DNA of 64,000 nt. Origin: Nitrososphaeraceae archaeon. GTDB lineage: Archaea > Thermoproteota > Nitrososphaeria > Nitrososphaerales > Nitrososphaeraceae. Location: assembly GCA_031316115.1 (NCBI GenBank), contig JALDRC010000002.1, forward strand, positions 248,001 through 312,000, in the 5' to 3' direction. Shown here piece after piece: positions 18,282-26,719 of this stretch (its first letter is position 1; every line of letters begins with the position of its first letter). A program made the translations under genes and the position numbers. A model generated the notes under the pieces. The model saw only the letters and a list, made by a program, of their open reading frames with translations. It was not told the DNA's origin and did not search any database.

Positions 18282-18452
18282 CTATTTTTCAACAGCTTCA
18301 ATATGGCACTCATGTCCTCTGTGTTCCTTATTTAACAATACTGCTTCCTCATTTGTTATAGGAAATCTCTCAGTATCTAAATTTGATTGACCTTCCTTTT
18401 CTAGTATAACTTTTTTACATTGATCACATACTAGTTGCAGAAATATAGTCAT
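18282..18452 (-). CDS. Small zinc-ribbon-like protein (56 aa)
   Basis: Reads MTIFLQLVCDQCKKVILEKE and ends EHRGHECHIEAVEK. One CxxC (residues 9-12) is paired with a HxCH arrangement near residues 48-51, so a single zinc site is likely. ATG start and clean stop, no longer overlapping ORF on either strand. I do not recognise a family; many thaumarchaeal genomes carry such tiny zinc proteins. Confidence 0.6.
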   Translation of the reverse strand: MTIFLQLVCDQCKKVILEKEGQSNLDTERFPITNEEAVLLNKEHRGHECHIEAVEK

Positions 18453-18528
18453 CTAGAAAGTGAGATATTGATGTAATATAATAGTTATCAAATTCATCAT
18501 TTTTATAAGTAAAGGATTTATCAACTTT

Positions 18529-18690
18529 ATGGATACTAATATTTGTGCTTACTGTGGAAAATCTTTTTGTAATACAGGCTGGCCTCACGTGGAGGGAGAT
18601 TTAAACAGGGGTGTTATGAAAATTGAATTTTTTTGTTCTGAAGAACATAAAGCACTGTTTTTCAGCTCTGAGGATTTGCAAGAAACGTAA
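18529..18690 (+). CDS. Small zinc-binding protein (53 aa)
   Basis: Reads MDTNICAYCGKSFCNTGWPH near its start and FFCSEEHKALFFSSEDL later. The CxxC plus C...H pattern resembles treble-clef or MYM/TRASH-like metal-binding mini-domains. ATG start, TAA stop, in a stretch otherwise lacking ORFs. Function unknown; a metal sensor or partner protein is possible. Confidence 0.6.
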   Translation: MDTNICAYCGKSFCNTGWPHVEGDLNRGVMKIEFFCSEEHKALFFSSEDLQET

Positions 18691-18736
18691 TTCCAAGTTA
18701 ATCTGAAGAGTTCATTCATTTTGAATTTGGTCTTTA

Positions 18737-19018
18737 CTAAATTACTTTTCTGATTAAAGAACGTAATTTTCCAAACATATTATCTTTAATCTTATTTTCG
18801 CCGGTTCCCTCAAAACATTCTTTACACAATGCTTTCAGATTAGCAGGCCTATTGTCTTTTAATGAACCATTAATGTGATTAAAAAAGGGTATTTCTTGAT
18901 TATTAAATTTTTTAGAACAAACTTGACATCGGTATTTAGCTCTTTCTAAAACTGTTTGTTTTATTCCTAAATTAATTTTTTCAATTTTTTTCTTTTTATC
19001 CGAATTGAAATTAAACAT
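18737..19018 (-). CDS. HNH endonuclease-like protein
   Basis: 93 residues. Core motif: CQVCSKKFNNQEIPFFNHIN, then a gap with N-x2-LKALCKECF. The two CxxC pairs hold structural zinc. The asparagine-histidine after the first pair (FFNHINGS) occupies the HNH position, and the second conserved N is in RPANLKALC. So the fold is clearly HNH, but the first catalytic histidine is replaced or shifted (FNH rather than DHI). May be a nicking nuclease or a non-catalytic zinc protein. Stand-alone; no restriction partner adjacent. Confidence 0.75.
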   Translation of the reverse strand: MFNFNSDKKKKIEKINLGIKQTVLERAKYRCQVCSKKFNNQEIPFFNHINGSLKDNRPANLKALCKECFEGTGENKIKDNMFGKLRSLIRKVI

Positions 19019-19200
19019 GATAATATGAGTGAATTTTGTTAGAAATAACTCTTTCCTTGAAAAGATACATATTAGTTACTTCTATTTAAACTACCTATTT
19101 TCTTCAATGAACAGCACAATAATAAAGTATGTAGCATTTGGTAATCGATCGATAAATTCTCATAAGTTATTTTCACCCAAGGTAACCACTAAACCTAGCG

Positions 19201-19578
19201 TCATGAAATTATAAGTTTTCCATGCATTGTTGATGGATGTAATGAGCAATAATATTCAAAAATTCCAGCGGTTTTAGATCCTAGTCCTGTTGTATAATCC
19301 TGGCCAGAGGGTATAAAAGCAGTATTGATATTTAGATCGTCGATAATAAAATCGTGTTTCACAAAATCTTTATTAATAATTGTTAATTTTTTGGGAAAAT
19401 TTTTATCTATATGAATAGTTGGATTAGTTTGGTTGAATAAATTATTTTCAGCAACTAGCAAGAGACCGTCTGCTTGTTTTATTTCCTTTTCTTCCGGGTT
19501 TAACAGATTTCCAATGCCCCATAAGCTTCCAACTACAATAAAACAAATTACAATAATGGCAATTAGGTTATTTAACAA
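19201..19578 (-). CDS. Membrane-anchored cupredoxin
   Basis: Type-1 copper protein, likely an electron carrier or copper-binding protein facing outside. 125 residues. N-terminal membrane segment at about 4-24. All four ligands of a blue copper site are present: His75 (KHDFII), Cys111, His114 and Met118 in YYCSLHPSTMHG. Multiple plastocyanin-like proteins replace cytochromes c in ammonia-oxidising archaea, so this is one of a set. It differs from the second cupredoxin at 54.9 kb, which lacks the cysteine. Confidence 0.85.
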   Translation of the reverse strand: MLNNLIAIIVICFIVVGSLWGIGNLLNPEEKEIKQADGLLLVAENNLFNQTNPTIHIDKNFPKKLTIINKDFVKHDFIIDDLNINTAFIPSGQDYTTGLGSKTAGIFEYYCSLHPSTMHGKLIIS

Positions 19579-19652
19579 TTGTATTTTATTTTATTTTGTA
19601 ACGAAAAGATCAATATAAATATATATTTATACAATTTCATTGGTTTAAATTA

Positions 19653-20489
19653 TTATGTTCCATATTTGATACCAGTTGTTACGATCGACCTTATACATTC
19701 AATAGCTGACAAAATAGCCAAGTAACTTGTTTTCGGGTTTTTTGAACTAGGAATATTCTTAACTTTAAAAATGAATTCTCCAAATTTTCCAGTTACCTTA
19801 ATTTCATGTTTATTTATTAGGATCGAAGGGTCAGCTATAATCATAACTTTTGTCTTTTCCATTCCTAATCCAACTAATGCCAATAAAGCTGCTACATTAA
19901 CATTAGCTGGAAATTGTTCAACTGCTTCTTTTGCTGATCCTTCAAAAATAATAGTTTTTTTGTACAAAGAATCCAAGTCTACATTGGATTTTTCAAAAAA
20001 TGGAGCACCTCGAAGTGATTTAGGATTTTTAGTGGTTGTCAGGGTTACAGAAGTTATAAATTTTTTGACGCTTTTGATTGCATCAATTCCTGCTATTGCC
20101 CCTGATGGAATATAGATATTGTTACTATGATCATTAATAAAGTGAATAACCTCTGAAAAAAAATTTGAATCTGCAAAAGATCCAACACTCATAATAAGAA
20201 CATCTTTTTGTTTTGACAAGATTGATCTAAGATATTCTTTAACTGCAGATTGTGATGCCGATTCGATCACCAGCTCTACTTTTTTAAAAGAATCAGAAGA
20301 AACTAATAGTGAAAAATTGGTGAAAACCTCTGGATTATTATTATTTAAAGTGGCTTTTAAATTTTCAATCTGATGGAGTTTTAAGTCGAAAATCGATATA
20401 ATTTTTACAGAGTCACACATTTCAGTATCTATATAATGCGCTAGTTCACTTCCGATAGCTCCACAACCAATTATGGAAATATTTTTCAT
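19653..20489 (-). CDS. nadX: L-aspartate dehydrogenase
   Basis: Oxidises aspartate to iminoaspartate, first step of NAD synthesis, replacing NadB. 278 residues. Rossmann start ISIIGCGAIGSELAHYID; SVGSFADSNFF and the IYIPSGAIAGIDAIKS signature match AspDH; TTTKNPKSLRGAPFFE and PANVNVAALLALVGLG complete the family pattern. nadA lies 176 bp upstream on the same strand and nadC further on, so the pathway from aspartate to NaMN is in one neighbourhood. Confidence 0.95.
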   Translation of the reverse strand: MKNISIIGCGAIGSELAHYIDTEMCDSVKIISIFDLKLHQIENLKATLNNNNPEVFTNFSLLVSSDSFKKVELVIESASQSAVKEYLRSILSKQKDVLIMSVGSFADSNFFSEVIHFINDHSNNIYIPSGAIAGIDAIKSVKKFITSVTLTTTKNPKSLRGAPFFEKSNVDLDSLYKKTIIFEGSAKEAVEQFPANVNVAALLALVGLGMEKTKVMIIADPSILINKHEIKVTGKFGEFIFKVKNIPSSKNPKTSYLAILSAIECIRSIVTTGIKYGT

Positions 20490-20665
20490 TCTTTAGAATA
20501 TAGATTAATGAATGAAATTAATATATTACTAATAATAAATCAAAAATATAATTAGTGTTGTGATTTATTTTTGTTTTACAAACGCAATCATAAATAAAAC
20601 TACTTTATGGACAAAAATTTTTAAAACATAATTAAATCCAATTAGATAATATTAAAATAAAAATA

Positions 20666-21616
20666 TTACCCAATAGATAACATTTTTTCAATCGCTAATT
20701 TTGCCCTATCAGCCTGTTTTTTAGGTACTTTTACTCTATATACATTATTTAATAGGGAGTTGTAAACTTTTTCTATCGTTATCATTTTCATGTATTTACA
20801 AGTTGCATCATTTTTCAATGGTATGAAATTTTTGTCAGGATTTTCTTTTTGCATTCTATAGAGAATTCCTGTTTCTGTAGCCACTATAAATTCACTAAAA
20901 GTCGAACTTTTTGCATGTTTCATCATACCTTCTGTTGATAAAATGTGACCAGTTTTTAGTAAGTCACCAGTAGCAATATGATACATGGTAGAAGAAGTAC
21001 AACTACATTCTGGATGAACAAGAAATTCAGCATTTTTGTGTTTCTTTAACATTAAATTGATATCCTCAGCTTTTATTCCAGCATGGACGTGACATTCACC
21101 TGGCCATATAAACATATTTTTCCTTTTAGTTACTTCTGATACATATGATCCCAAAAACATATCCGGAAGAAAGAGAATCGTTTTGTCTTCAGGTATGCTG
21201 TTTACAACTTTAACTGCGTTTGACGAAGTACAACAATAGTCAGATAAAGCTTTGACCTCTGCCGAAGTATTAACATAGCTCACTACAAGAGCATCAGGAT
21301 GCTCTTTCTTCCAACTTTCTAGCTCGTTAGCATTAATAGATGAAGCCAAAGAACAACCAGCAGATGGATCTGGTATTAAGACATTCTTGTCAGGACATAT
21401 GATTGATGCAGTCTCTGCCATAAAATGCACACCACAAAAAACAATAGTATCTGCCTTTGTTTTTTCTGCCGATCGTGAAAGAGCTAACGAATCACCTACA
21501 AAATCAGCTACATCTTGCACTTCAGGAAGTTGATAATTGTGCGCAAGTATTACTGCATTATTCTCCTTTTTTAAAGAAAGAATTTCTTCAATATACTGGT
21601 TTTTTGAGAGGTTCAA
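20666..21616 (-). CDS. nadA: Quinolinate synthase A
   Basis: 4Fe-4S enzyme condensing iminoaspartate with dihydroxyacetone phosphate to quinolinate. 316 residues. Motifs: AVILAHNYQLPEVQDVADFVGDSL near the N terminus, FCGVHFMAETA (first cluster cysteine), NTSAEVKALSDYCCTSSNA, WPGECHVHAGI and HPECSCTSSTMYHIATG with further cluster cysteines. An approximately 175-bp gap separates it from nadX. Confidence 0.96.
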   Translation of the reverse strand: MNLSKNQYIEEILSLKKENNAVILAHNYQLPEVQDVADFVGDSLALSRSAEKTKADTIVFCGVHFMAETASIICPDKNVLIPDPSAGCSLASSINANELESWKKEHPDALVVSYVNTSAEVKALSDYCCTSSNAVKVVNSIPEDKTILFLPDMFLGSYVSEVTKRKNMFIWPGECHVHAGIKAEDINLMLKKHKNAEFLVHPECSCTSSTMYHIATGDLLKTGHILSTEGMMKHAKSSTFSEFIVATETGILYRMQKENPDKNFIPLKNDATCKYMKMITIEKVYNSLLNNVYRVKVPKKQADRAKLAIEKMLSIG

Positions 21617-21759
21617 TTCTACTAGGATATTAATATCTATTCTATAGCCATTTAAGTTAGTACAATGTAGGATAACTTTGCCTCAATAATGTTGATAATA
21701 TACAAAGATTGCCACTTTATGGTGTTACATTTATTAATAGACATTCCATTGAGTTATCT

Positions 21760-21939
21760 ATGCCTACACACGGATCGCTTACTAAAGCTGGGAAGGTTAA
21801 GGGTCAGACACCGAAAGTACAGGCTAAGGAAAGATCGAGCTCTATATCTAAGGTAAGAAACAAAGAAAACTACATTAAAAGATTCGAGAAGAGAATACCA
21901 CCTGGACAAAAGAAACCAGAAAGGACAAGAAGACGATAA
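21760..21939 (+). CDS. rps30e: 30S ribosomal protein S30e
   Basis: 59 residues, beginning [20 protein letters not shown] and ending in a basic [13 protein letters not shown]-type tail, as in archaeal S30e. A longer in-frame reading from 21709 adds 17 residues without family support, so the ATG at 21760 is chosen. Lies alone on the plus strand between nadA and nadC. Confidence 0.9.
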   Translation: MPTHGSLTKAGKVKGQTPKVQAKERSSSISKVRNKENYIKRFEKRIPPGQKKPERTRRR

Positions 21940-21958
21940 CAATAAATTTTGCCATTTG

Positions 21959-22828
21959 TTAGTTAGATATTCTCAAACTAAAATCTAATGAAGTTGATGA
22001 ATGGGTTAAATATCCAACAGATATAATGTCTGGTTTATAACTCGCATATTCGGCTATATTTCCATCAGTTATTCCTCCCGAAATCTCAATCTTGACCTTT
22101 TCTCGAAGATTCAATTTTCTTAATTTATTTATTGTTTTACCGACGTTAGATGGAGAAAAGTTATCCAACATTATTATGTCAGCTCCAGCTCTAATAGCTT
22201 CGATAGCCTCAAAAGAATTTTTTACCTCACATTCTATCTTAATGGAAGATCCAACATTTTTCCGTATGAATGGTATTATCTTTGTTATAGATTTTTCAAC
22301 TTGCAAATGATTACTTTTTATTAGAACCATATCATCAAGTCTTAGCCTATGTGAGCTACCACCTCCAGCCATAACGGCTTTTTTATCAAATATTCGTAGA
22401 CCAGGAGCAGTTTTTCTTGTTGCGGATACAATTATAGAAGAATCTATCTTATTTACAATTTCGACAAAGGTTCTAGTGTTAGTAGCGATCCCACTCATCC
22501 TCATAAGCAAATTTAATGCAGTTCTTTCAACCTTTAAAATGTCTGTTGCTTTACCACGTAGTTGTATTACCTTGGTATATGGAGAAATTTCGTGTCCGTC
22601 TTCCTTTGTGTGAATTATATCACATCCGAACATGTCAAATAGTATTTTTACTTCTTCTATTCCGCTAAGAATACCGTTTTTCCTTGATTTATAGATAATA
22701 AATGCAGAGACTAGCTGATTACCACGTTCTAGGTTTTCACTAGTTATATCTCCAGTACCTAAATCCTCTGTTATAAAATTTCGCAGGATTTTTCTTAATT
22801 CTAGATAGTCAAATAGAGGCAGTATCAA
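21959..22828 (-). CDS. nadC: Nicotinate-nucleotide pyrophosphorylase (carboxylating)
   Basis: Converts quinolinate and PRPP to nicotinate mononucleotide. 289 residues. Contains EDLGTGDITSE near residue 20, LLMRMSGIATNTR, SATRKTAPGLRIFDKKAV and GGSSHRLRLDDMVLIKSNH, all diagnostic, then IKIECEVKNSFEAIEAIRAGADIIMLDNFSP. The 5' end overlaps spt4 by 4 bp, so it is the last gene of an rpoE1-spt4-nadC run. Confidence 0.96.
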   Translation of the reverse strand: MILPLFDYLELRKILRNFITEDLGTGDITSENLERGNQLVSAFIIYKSRKNGILSGIEEVKILFDMFGCDIIHTKEDGHEISPYTKVIQLRGKATDILKVERTALNLLMRMSGIATNTRTFVEIVNKIDSSIIVSATRKTAPGLRIFDKKAVMAGGGSSHRLRLDDMVLIKSNHLQVEKSITKIIPFIRKNVGSSIKIECEVKNSFEAIEAIRAGADIIMLDNFSPSNVGKTINKLRKLNLREKVKIEISGGITDGNIAEYASYKPDIISVGYLTHSSTSLDFSLRISN

Positions 22829-23013
22829 GAGACTTTGAGGGCATATTTATGTGCTGTCTTTATTTCCAATGTTTGTGCTATTTGAGATTTTTCAGGATTG
22901 AAAACTATAATTATCCCTGTCCAATCACTAGAAAGATCTGTTGAATGACAAACTGGACAAACTTTACCTATGGTAATTGCCTTACAGTTCTTACAAGCTA
23001 GTTCCTTTGGCAT
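22825..23013 (-). CDS. spt4: Transcription elongation factor Spt4 (RpoE'')
   Basis: Partner of Spt5 at the RNA polymerase clamp. 62 residues with two CxxC pairs forming a zinc ribbon: ACKNCKAITIGKVCPVCHST. Then comes DLSSDWTGIIIVFNPEKSQIAQ, the typical Spt4 core. Directly after the rpoE1 gene (no gap) and overlapping nadC by 4 bp, the standard archaeal gene pair. Confidence 0.94.
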   Translation of the reverse strand: MPKELACKNCKAITIGKVCPVCHSTDLSSDWTGIIIVFNPEKSQIAQTLEIKTAHKYALKVS

Positions 23014-23607
23014 TTACTTTCCTCCTTTTTTCTCCTTAGACGGAGATTGAGCTGGTTGTTTTGCTTTTACAACTTCTTCCATTATCCATTCAAACGAGCC
23101 CAAGAAAGGCTGTCTGCATGTAATTCCTATTTTTCCCATAGAAGATCCTTTGCCCAAACTAACAGCAGTGATTCTAGATCTCATTTTTGAACCAATTCTT
23201 AATGTTTTTGAGGTTTGATTTGCAAGAATTAAGCCTTGTTTAATATCACTTTTCAAATAATCATCAGTTATCTGAGAGAGATGTAATAAAGCGTCAGTAG
23301 GACCTATTCTAACAAAAGCACCAAAATCAGTTATTTCGATTATTTCTCCTTCTACTATTTCTTGAAGTTTAGGAAAAAACGTTAATCCTTTGAATGTAAC
23401 CTTGTGATAGGTTGCTCCATCTCCGCTTACTAATTTTCCTATTGAATCGACATGAGCATCTATGATCATTATGACATACCCCAAGTCTGCATTTATCATA
23501 CTTTCATATTTTTCTTTTAGAATTCCGATCGCGGTGTTTTTAAGTGAATCAGTTAGCCTATTTGGAGGAATTCGAACTATGTCAGTCATGGAAACAATAT
23601 AAAACAT
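23014..23607 (-). CDS. rpoE: DNA-directed RNA polymerase subunit E' (Rpb7 homologue)
   Basis: Stalk subunit of RNA polymerase, pairs with RpoF (6.7 kb). 197 residues. N-terminal RNP-like domain begins MFYIVSMTDIVRIPPNRLTD; the S1/OB domain is at GEIIEITDFGAFVRIGPTDALLHLSQI. A lysine-rich tail follows (AQSPSKEKKGGK). Followed directly by spt4. Confidence 0.95.
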   Translation of the reverse strand: MFYIVSMTDIVRIPPNRLTDSLKNTAIGILKEKYESMINADLGYVIMIIDAHVDSIGKLVSGDGATYHKVTFKGLTFFPKLQEIVEGEIIEITDFGAFVRIGPTDALLHLSQITDDYLKSDIKQGLILANQTSKTLRIGSKMRSRITAVSLGKGSSMGKIGITCRQPFLGSFEWIMEEVVKAKQPAQSPSKEKKGGK

Positions 23608-23755
23608 TCTGGACGATTTAGGATATAATCTATCAATTTATGAACTTTTTGTTTAGCCATTTTACTAGCGAAGAAGAATAAATGAGGTATTTTTTAGCAA
23701 TGATATATAGAAGAAAATTAATATTTAAATATTATTGGATAGTCTTGTTCTCAAG

Positions 23756-24853
23756 ATGGTTACAGTTGATAAAGTTATTTCTTCCTTGAAAAAGGTTGTT
23801 GATCCTGAATTACATAAAGATATAGTATCAATGGGAATGATTAAAGACTTGAATATTAACAATGATAAAGTATCCTTTACTCTTGAACTCACTACACCTG
23901 CATGTCCATTTAATAGCGAAATAGAACAAGATGTTAGGAACGCAATATCTGATTTAGGAGTGCAAAATTTGGATCTAAAAGTTACTGCAAAAGTTATGGA
24001 GGGAAGATCAATATCTTTGGACGAGCTTTTGCCAGGGGTTAAGAATATTATTGCAGTAGCCAGTGGAAAAGGCGGTGTAGGAAAAACCACTGTATCGGTA
24101 AATTTAGCAATTTCGCTTGCCAAAACTGGAGCAAAGATTGGCCTTTTGGATGCTGATATCTACGGACCAAGTGTTCCCTTGATGTTCGGGTTAAAAGATA
24201 CCCCATCGGTGGAGAATAATAAAATTCAACCCCCTATAGCTGAAGGGGTGAAGATAATTTCTATGGGATTTTTCTATGAACAGTCTCAACAGGCTGGAAT
24301 TTATAGAGGTCCTATTATATCTGGAATAATTAAACAATTTTTGACCGATGTAAATTGGGGTGAACTTGATTACCTTATAATTGACCTTCCACCAGGAACA
24401 GGAGATGCGCCATTAACGATAGCACAAACTATTCCTATAACTGGGATATTAGTTGTTACTACCCCACAAGATGTTGCGATGAATGTAGCAGTAAAGGCTA
24501 TCGGAATGTTTAACAAATTAAATGTCCCTATAATAGGAGTGGTAGAAAATATGAGTTACTTAGAATGTCCTAATTGTAAATCACATGTACATATTTTCGG
24601 AACTGGAGGAGCAAAGAAAATAAGCGATGAATTCAAAATCCCACATCTTGGAGAAATCCCATTACATCCTCAAATTATGCAAGGAAGTGATATTGGGAAA
24701 CCTACTGTAAGTTCTGACCCTGATTCTTTACAGAGTCAAGTTTTTTTAAAGATAGCTAAATCTGTAGCTGGCAGAATAAGTGTTATAGCGGCAGAAATGA
24801 TGTTACAAGAAAACCAAGAAGAACAAGCAAACAAAAACGGACAAACAAATTAA
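23756..24853 (+). CDS. Mrp/NBP35-type Fe-S cluster carrier ATPase with DUF59 domain
   Basis: P-loop ATPase that transfers Fe-S clusters to apoproteins. 365 residues from the ATG at 23756; a TTG 21 bp upstream is less likely. An N-terminal MIP18/DUF59 domain (VVDPELHKDIVSMGMI, TTPACP) is followed by the deviant Walker A ASGKGGVGKTTVSVNLA, DADIYGPSVP, IIDLPPGTGD and the cluster-binding CPNC pair in LECPNCKSHVHIFG. The C terminus is a Gln/Asn-rich tail. Same fusion architecture as bacterial ApbC/Mrp. Confidence 0.95.
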   Translation: MVTVDKVISSLKKVVDPELHKDIVSMGMIKDLNINNDKVSFTLELTTPACPFNSEIEQDVRNAISDLGVQNLDLKVTAKVMEGRSISLDELLPGVKNIIAVASGKGGVGKTTVSVNLAISLAKTGAKIGLLDADIYGPSVPLMFGLKDTPSVENNKIQPPIAEGVKIISMGFFYEQSQQAGIYRGPIISGIIKQFLTDVNWGELDYLIIDLPPGTGDAPLTIAQTIPITGILVVTTPQDVAMNVAVKAIGMFNKLNVPIIGVVENMSYLECPNCKSHVHIFGTGGAKKISDEFKIPHLGEIPLHPQIMQGSDIGKPTVSSDPDSLQSQVFLKIAKSVAGRISVIAAEMMLQENQEEQANKNGQTN

Positions 24854-24888
24854 AACTCAACTAACGTTGAAAAAATACGTCGATAGAA

Positions 24889-25437
24889 ATGCCTATCAAC
24901 GAGAAACATATAGAAATTTTAAAAAAACCATTTGGAGATCTAATTTCAAACGAAGATGTTACAAAAAACAAGATTCTGGAAATTATAAATAAACTCACAA
25001 AAGGGAATCAAATTCCTCTGATTACTGTAGGCGATGCCACTACTGAAAAGATATTATCATTTGGGATTTTCCCCCAATTAGCTATAATCGACGGAGTGGA
25101 AAGACGGATCAAACGTTCTGAGGTAAAGAATTTAAAAATAAAAAAGGCTTATTCAAGAAATGAGAAAATAAAGATCTATAAATGCATAAACAAGCAAGGG
25201 AGTATTTCTTCAAAGGCATACAACATAATAAAAACAATCATAACAAAGAAAGAAAAGGCAATATTATGTGTAGATGGAGAAGAGGATCTATTGGCATTAC
25301 CCGTTTTTGTATTGGCCTCTGAAAACTCTTTGATATTATATGGGCAGCCTCTAGAAGGATTAGTGGTAGTCAAGACCGATAAAGAATTAAGGGAAAAAGC
25401 ACAAAATTTGTTAGATGACATAGGTCTAGTTGACTAG
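24889..25437 (+). CDS. GTP-dependent dephospho-CoA kinase (DUF359 family)
   Basis: Last step of CoA synthesis in archaea. 182 residues. Contains ITVGDATTEKILSFGIFPQLAIIDGVERR near residues 45-73 and VDGEEDLLALPVFVLA with GQPLEGLVVV near the end, the signature of the archaeal kinase that uses GTP. It follows mrp by 35 bp. Its stop codon lies inside the 5' stem of a C/D box sRNA on the same strand. Confidence 0.92.
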   Translation: MPINEKHIEILKKPFGDLISNEDVTKNKILEIINKLTKGNQIPLITVGDATTEKILSFGIFPQLAIIDGVERRIKRSEVKNLKIKKAYSRNEKIKIYKCINKQGSISSKAYNIIKTIITKKEKAILCVDGEEDLLALPVFVLASENSLILYGQPLEGLVVVKTDKELREKAQNLLDDIGLVD

Positions 25438-25505
25438 AGGGAATGATGATGTGGTGGCTATATGATTAAATATGAATGATTAACTTTACCACTTTCTGAC
25501 CCTCT
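25436..25505 (+). ncRNA. C/D box small guide RNA (70 nt)
   Basis: A complete archaeal C/D sRNA layout is visible. A 5' stem AGAGGG (25436-25441) pairs perfectly with CCCTCT (25500-25505). C box ATGATGA is at 25443-25449. A 12-nt first guide (25450-25461) precedes D' (ATGA, variant of CTGA) at 25462-25465. C' is a relaxed (A)TGAATGA at 25472-25479. A 16-nt second guide leads to a perfect D box CTGA at 25496-25499. Such RNAs direct 2'-O-methylation by fibrillarin. The 5' stem overlaps the stop codon of the dephospho-CoA kinase gene, so it may be processed from that mRNA. Targets were not identified. Confidence 0.85.
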
Positions 25506-25538
25506 ATACTATAAAATAAAAAACATATTTCCAGTGGT

Positions 25539-25679
25539 TCATTGATCACAGCCGCAACCTTCAAGCTCGTTATCGCTTACAGTGATACGATAAAATTGAA
25601 TACATTTTGAACAAAGACTGTATCCTTCATTCGTCTTAGAATCACAAAATGAGCACTTATTGATTCTATTTTGTGGCAT
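25539..25679 (-). CDS. Small cysteine-rich zinc protein (46 aa)
   Basis: Begins MPQNRINKCSFCDSKTNEGY and continues with SLCSKC, then ends LEGCGCDQ. Two CxxC pairs separated by about 11 residues form a probable zinc ribbon; a CxC near the end could hold another ion. ATG start and TGA stop. No family recognised. Lies just downstream of the C/D sRNA on the opposite strand. Confidence 0.65.
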   Translation of the reverse strand: MPQNRINKCSFCDSKTNEGYSLCSKCIQFYRITVSDNELEGCGCDQ

Positions 25680-25753
25680 AGCTAAAGAGTTATTTTCTTT
25701 CTAATATTATTTTTCTTTATTAAAAGTTAGTTTTCATTTTTAATCAATTAAGT

Positions 25754-25921
25754 TTAACTATATATCAAATCATTAACTTGCTTGTTGTGGCATGAACATT
25801 CACATTTTTTTAATGTTATATCAAAAGAACAGTCATGACCTTCCCCACAAAAGTCATCCATTGGGATTTCTATTGGACAGTCTGGATGTCTGTTTTTATT
25901 GCAGAAATACGAGATTACCAT
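25754..25921 (-). CDS. Small cysteine/histidine-rich protein (55 aa)
   Basis: Contains seven cysteines and several histidines: YFCNKNRHPDCPIEIPMDD, FCGEGHDCSF and KCECSCHNKQ. The density of Cys and His points to a metal-binding mini-protein with one or two sites. ATG start; the next small zinc gene follows after 75 bp on the same strand. No family recognised. Confidence 0.6.
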   Translation of the reverse strand: MVISYFCNKNRHPDCPIEIPMDDFCGEGHDCSFDITLKKCECSCHNKQVNDLIYS

Positions 25922-26074
25922 GTTTATACATAATAGCAGGTAAAATTAAATTCTAACTATAGGATCTAACATATTCTACATTTCATTATTTTTGCTCGAT
26001 AATATAGGATAGGATTAAAAGCAGTGATTTAAGCAAACTTGATAGATTATTCAGCGAATCGTAAAGGATAATCG

Positions 26075-26338
26075 TCAAATATCAATATTGAACAGCTGTG
26101 GTGCATAGATAGAACCCGATCTTACTTTCTTTACCTTGGCAACGGACAAATAGTGAGGCCAAATCGTGATCAATATGGATCCTTCTGGAACCCCCTCAGG
26201 AATTTCAATAACTCTTATATCACTGGCTATTACTCCATGTTCATTTACTAACTTTGATTTGGCTTTCTCTATCAAATCATTTGGCATTCCACTACTATAA
26301 AGGTAAATATCCCCGGTATATTCGATATTCTGTGTCAT
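26075..26338 (-). CDS. Hypothetical protein (87 aa)
   Basis: Compact mixed alpha/beta sequence: IYLYSSGMPNDLIEKAKSKL, then VIEIPEGVPEGSILITIWPH. No cysteine, no membrane segment. ATG start and normal codon use. I do not recognise a family. It stands alone between groups of tiny zinc proteins. Confidence 0.6.
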   Translation of the reverse strand: MTQNIEYTGDIYLYSSGMPNDLIEKAKSKLVNEHGVIASDIRVIEIPEGVPEGSILITIWPHYLSVAKVKKVRSGSIYAPQLFNIDI

Positions 26339-26452
26339 TGAATCTTTTTAATTCAAATGGATAATAAAATTTAATGTTACTTTATTAATTACCAGCAATG
26401 CATTAGATAAATCTTATTTTTGCCTAAAAACAGAGAATACAAAGATACTGTT

Positions 26453-26623
26453 CTACAAGTCATTTATATGATACTTGGTCATACAACCTCTGCATTCATA
26501 TATTTCATCGCCAACCGGTCCAGATACATTGAATCTGACAATAGTAGTACATTTTGGACAACGTCCTTCAACACTTCTAGTTTTTCTTTGAGGTTTTATT
26601 GTACGCCTTTTTCTACTCCCCAT
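26453..26623 (-). CDS. Elf1-like small zinc ribbon protein (56 aa)
   Basis: Begins MGSRKRRTIKPQRKTRSVEG and continues with RCPKC, then YECRGC. The basic N-terminal tail followed by two CxxC pairs about 20 residues apart is the layout of Elf1-type transcription elongation factors and of some ribosomal zinc ribbons. Elf1 is my guess from layout, not a clear match. ATG start; an alternative upstream ATG exists out of frame. Confidence 0.6.
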   Translation of the reverse strand: MGSRKRRTIKPQRKTRSVEGRCPKCTTIVRFNVSGPVGDEIYECRGCMTKYHINDL

Positions 26624-26690
26624 TCTATAATCATTAATAATTTCCTCCTGTTATAAATTTCTTGTATGTGAGTGATTAATATGAGCTTAA

Positions 26691-26700
26691 ATTATAAATA
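26691..26700 (+). promoter_or_regulatory. TATA box of the 94-aa hypothetical gene
   Basis: ATTATAAATA centred about 26 nt before the ATG at 26720, predicting a leaderless transcript. Confidence 0.5.
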
Positions 26701-26719
26701 CGAATAACAAAATACATCT

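Noticed and set aside
18490-18500. ATGATGA on the minus strand between two small ORFs considered as C/D sRNA
   Set aside because: No CTGA within 60 nt and no closing stem.
18737-19018. HNH protein considered as part of a restriction system
   Set aside because: No methylase or specificity gene adjoins; the Dam methylase is 11 kb away.
21709-21759. 17-codon extension of S30e
   Set aside because: Not part of the S30e family; MPTHGSL is the usual start.
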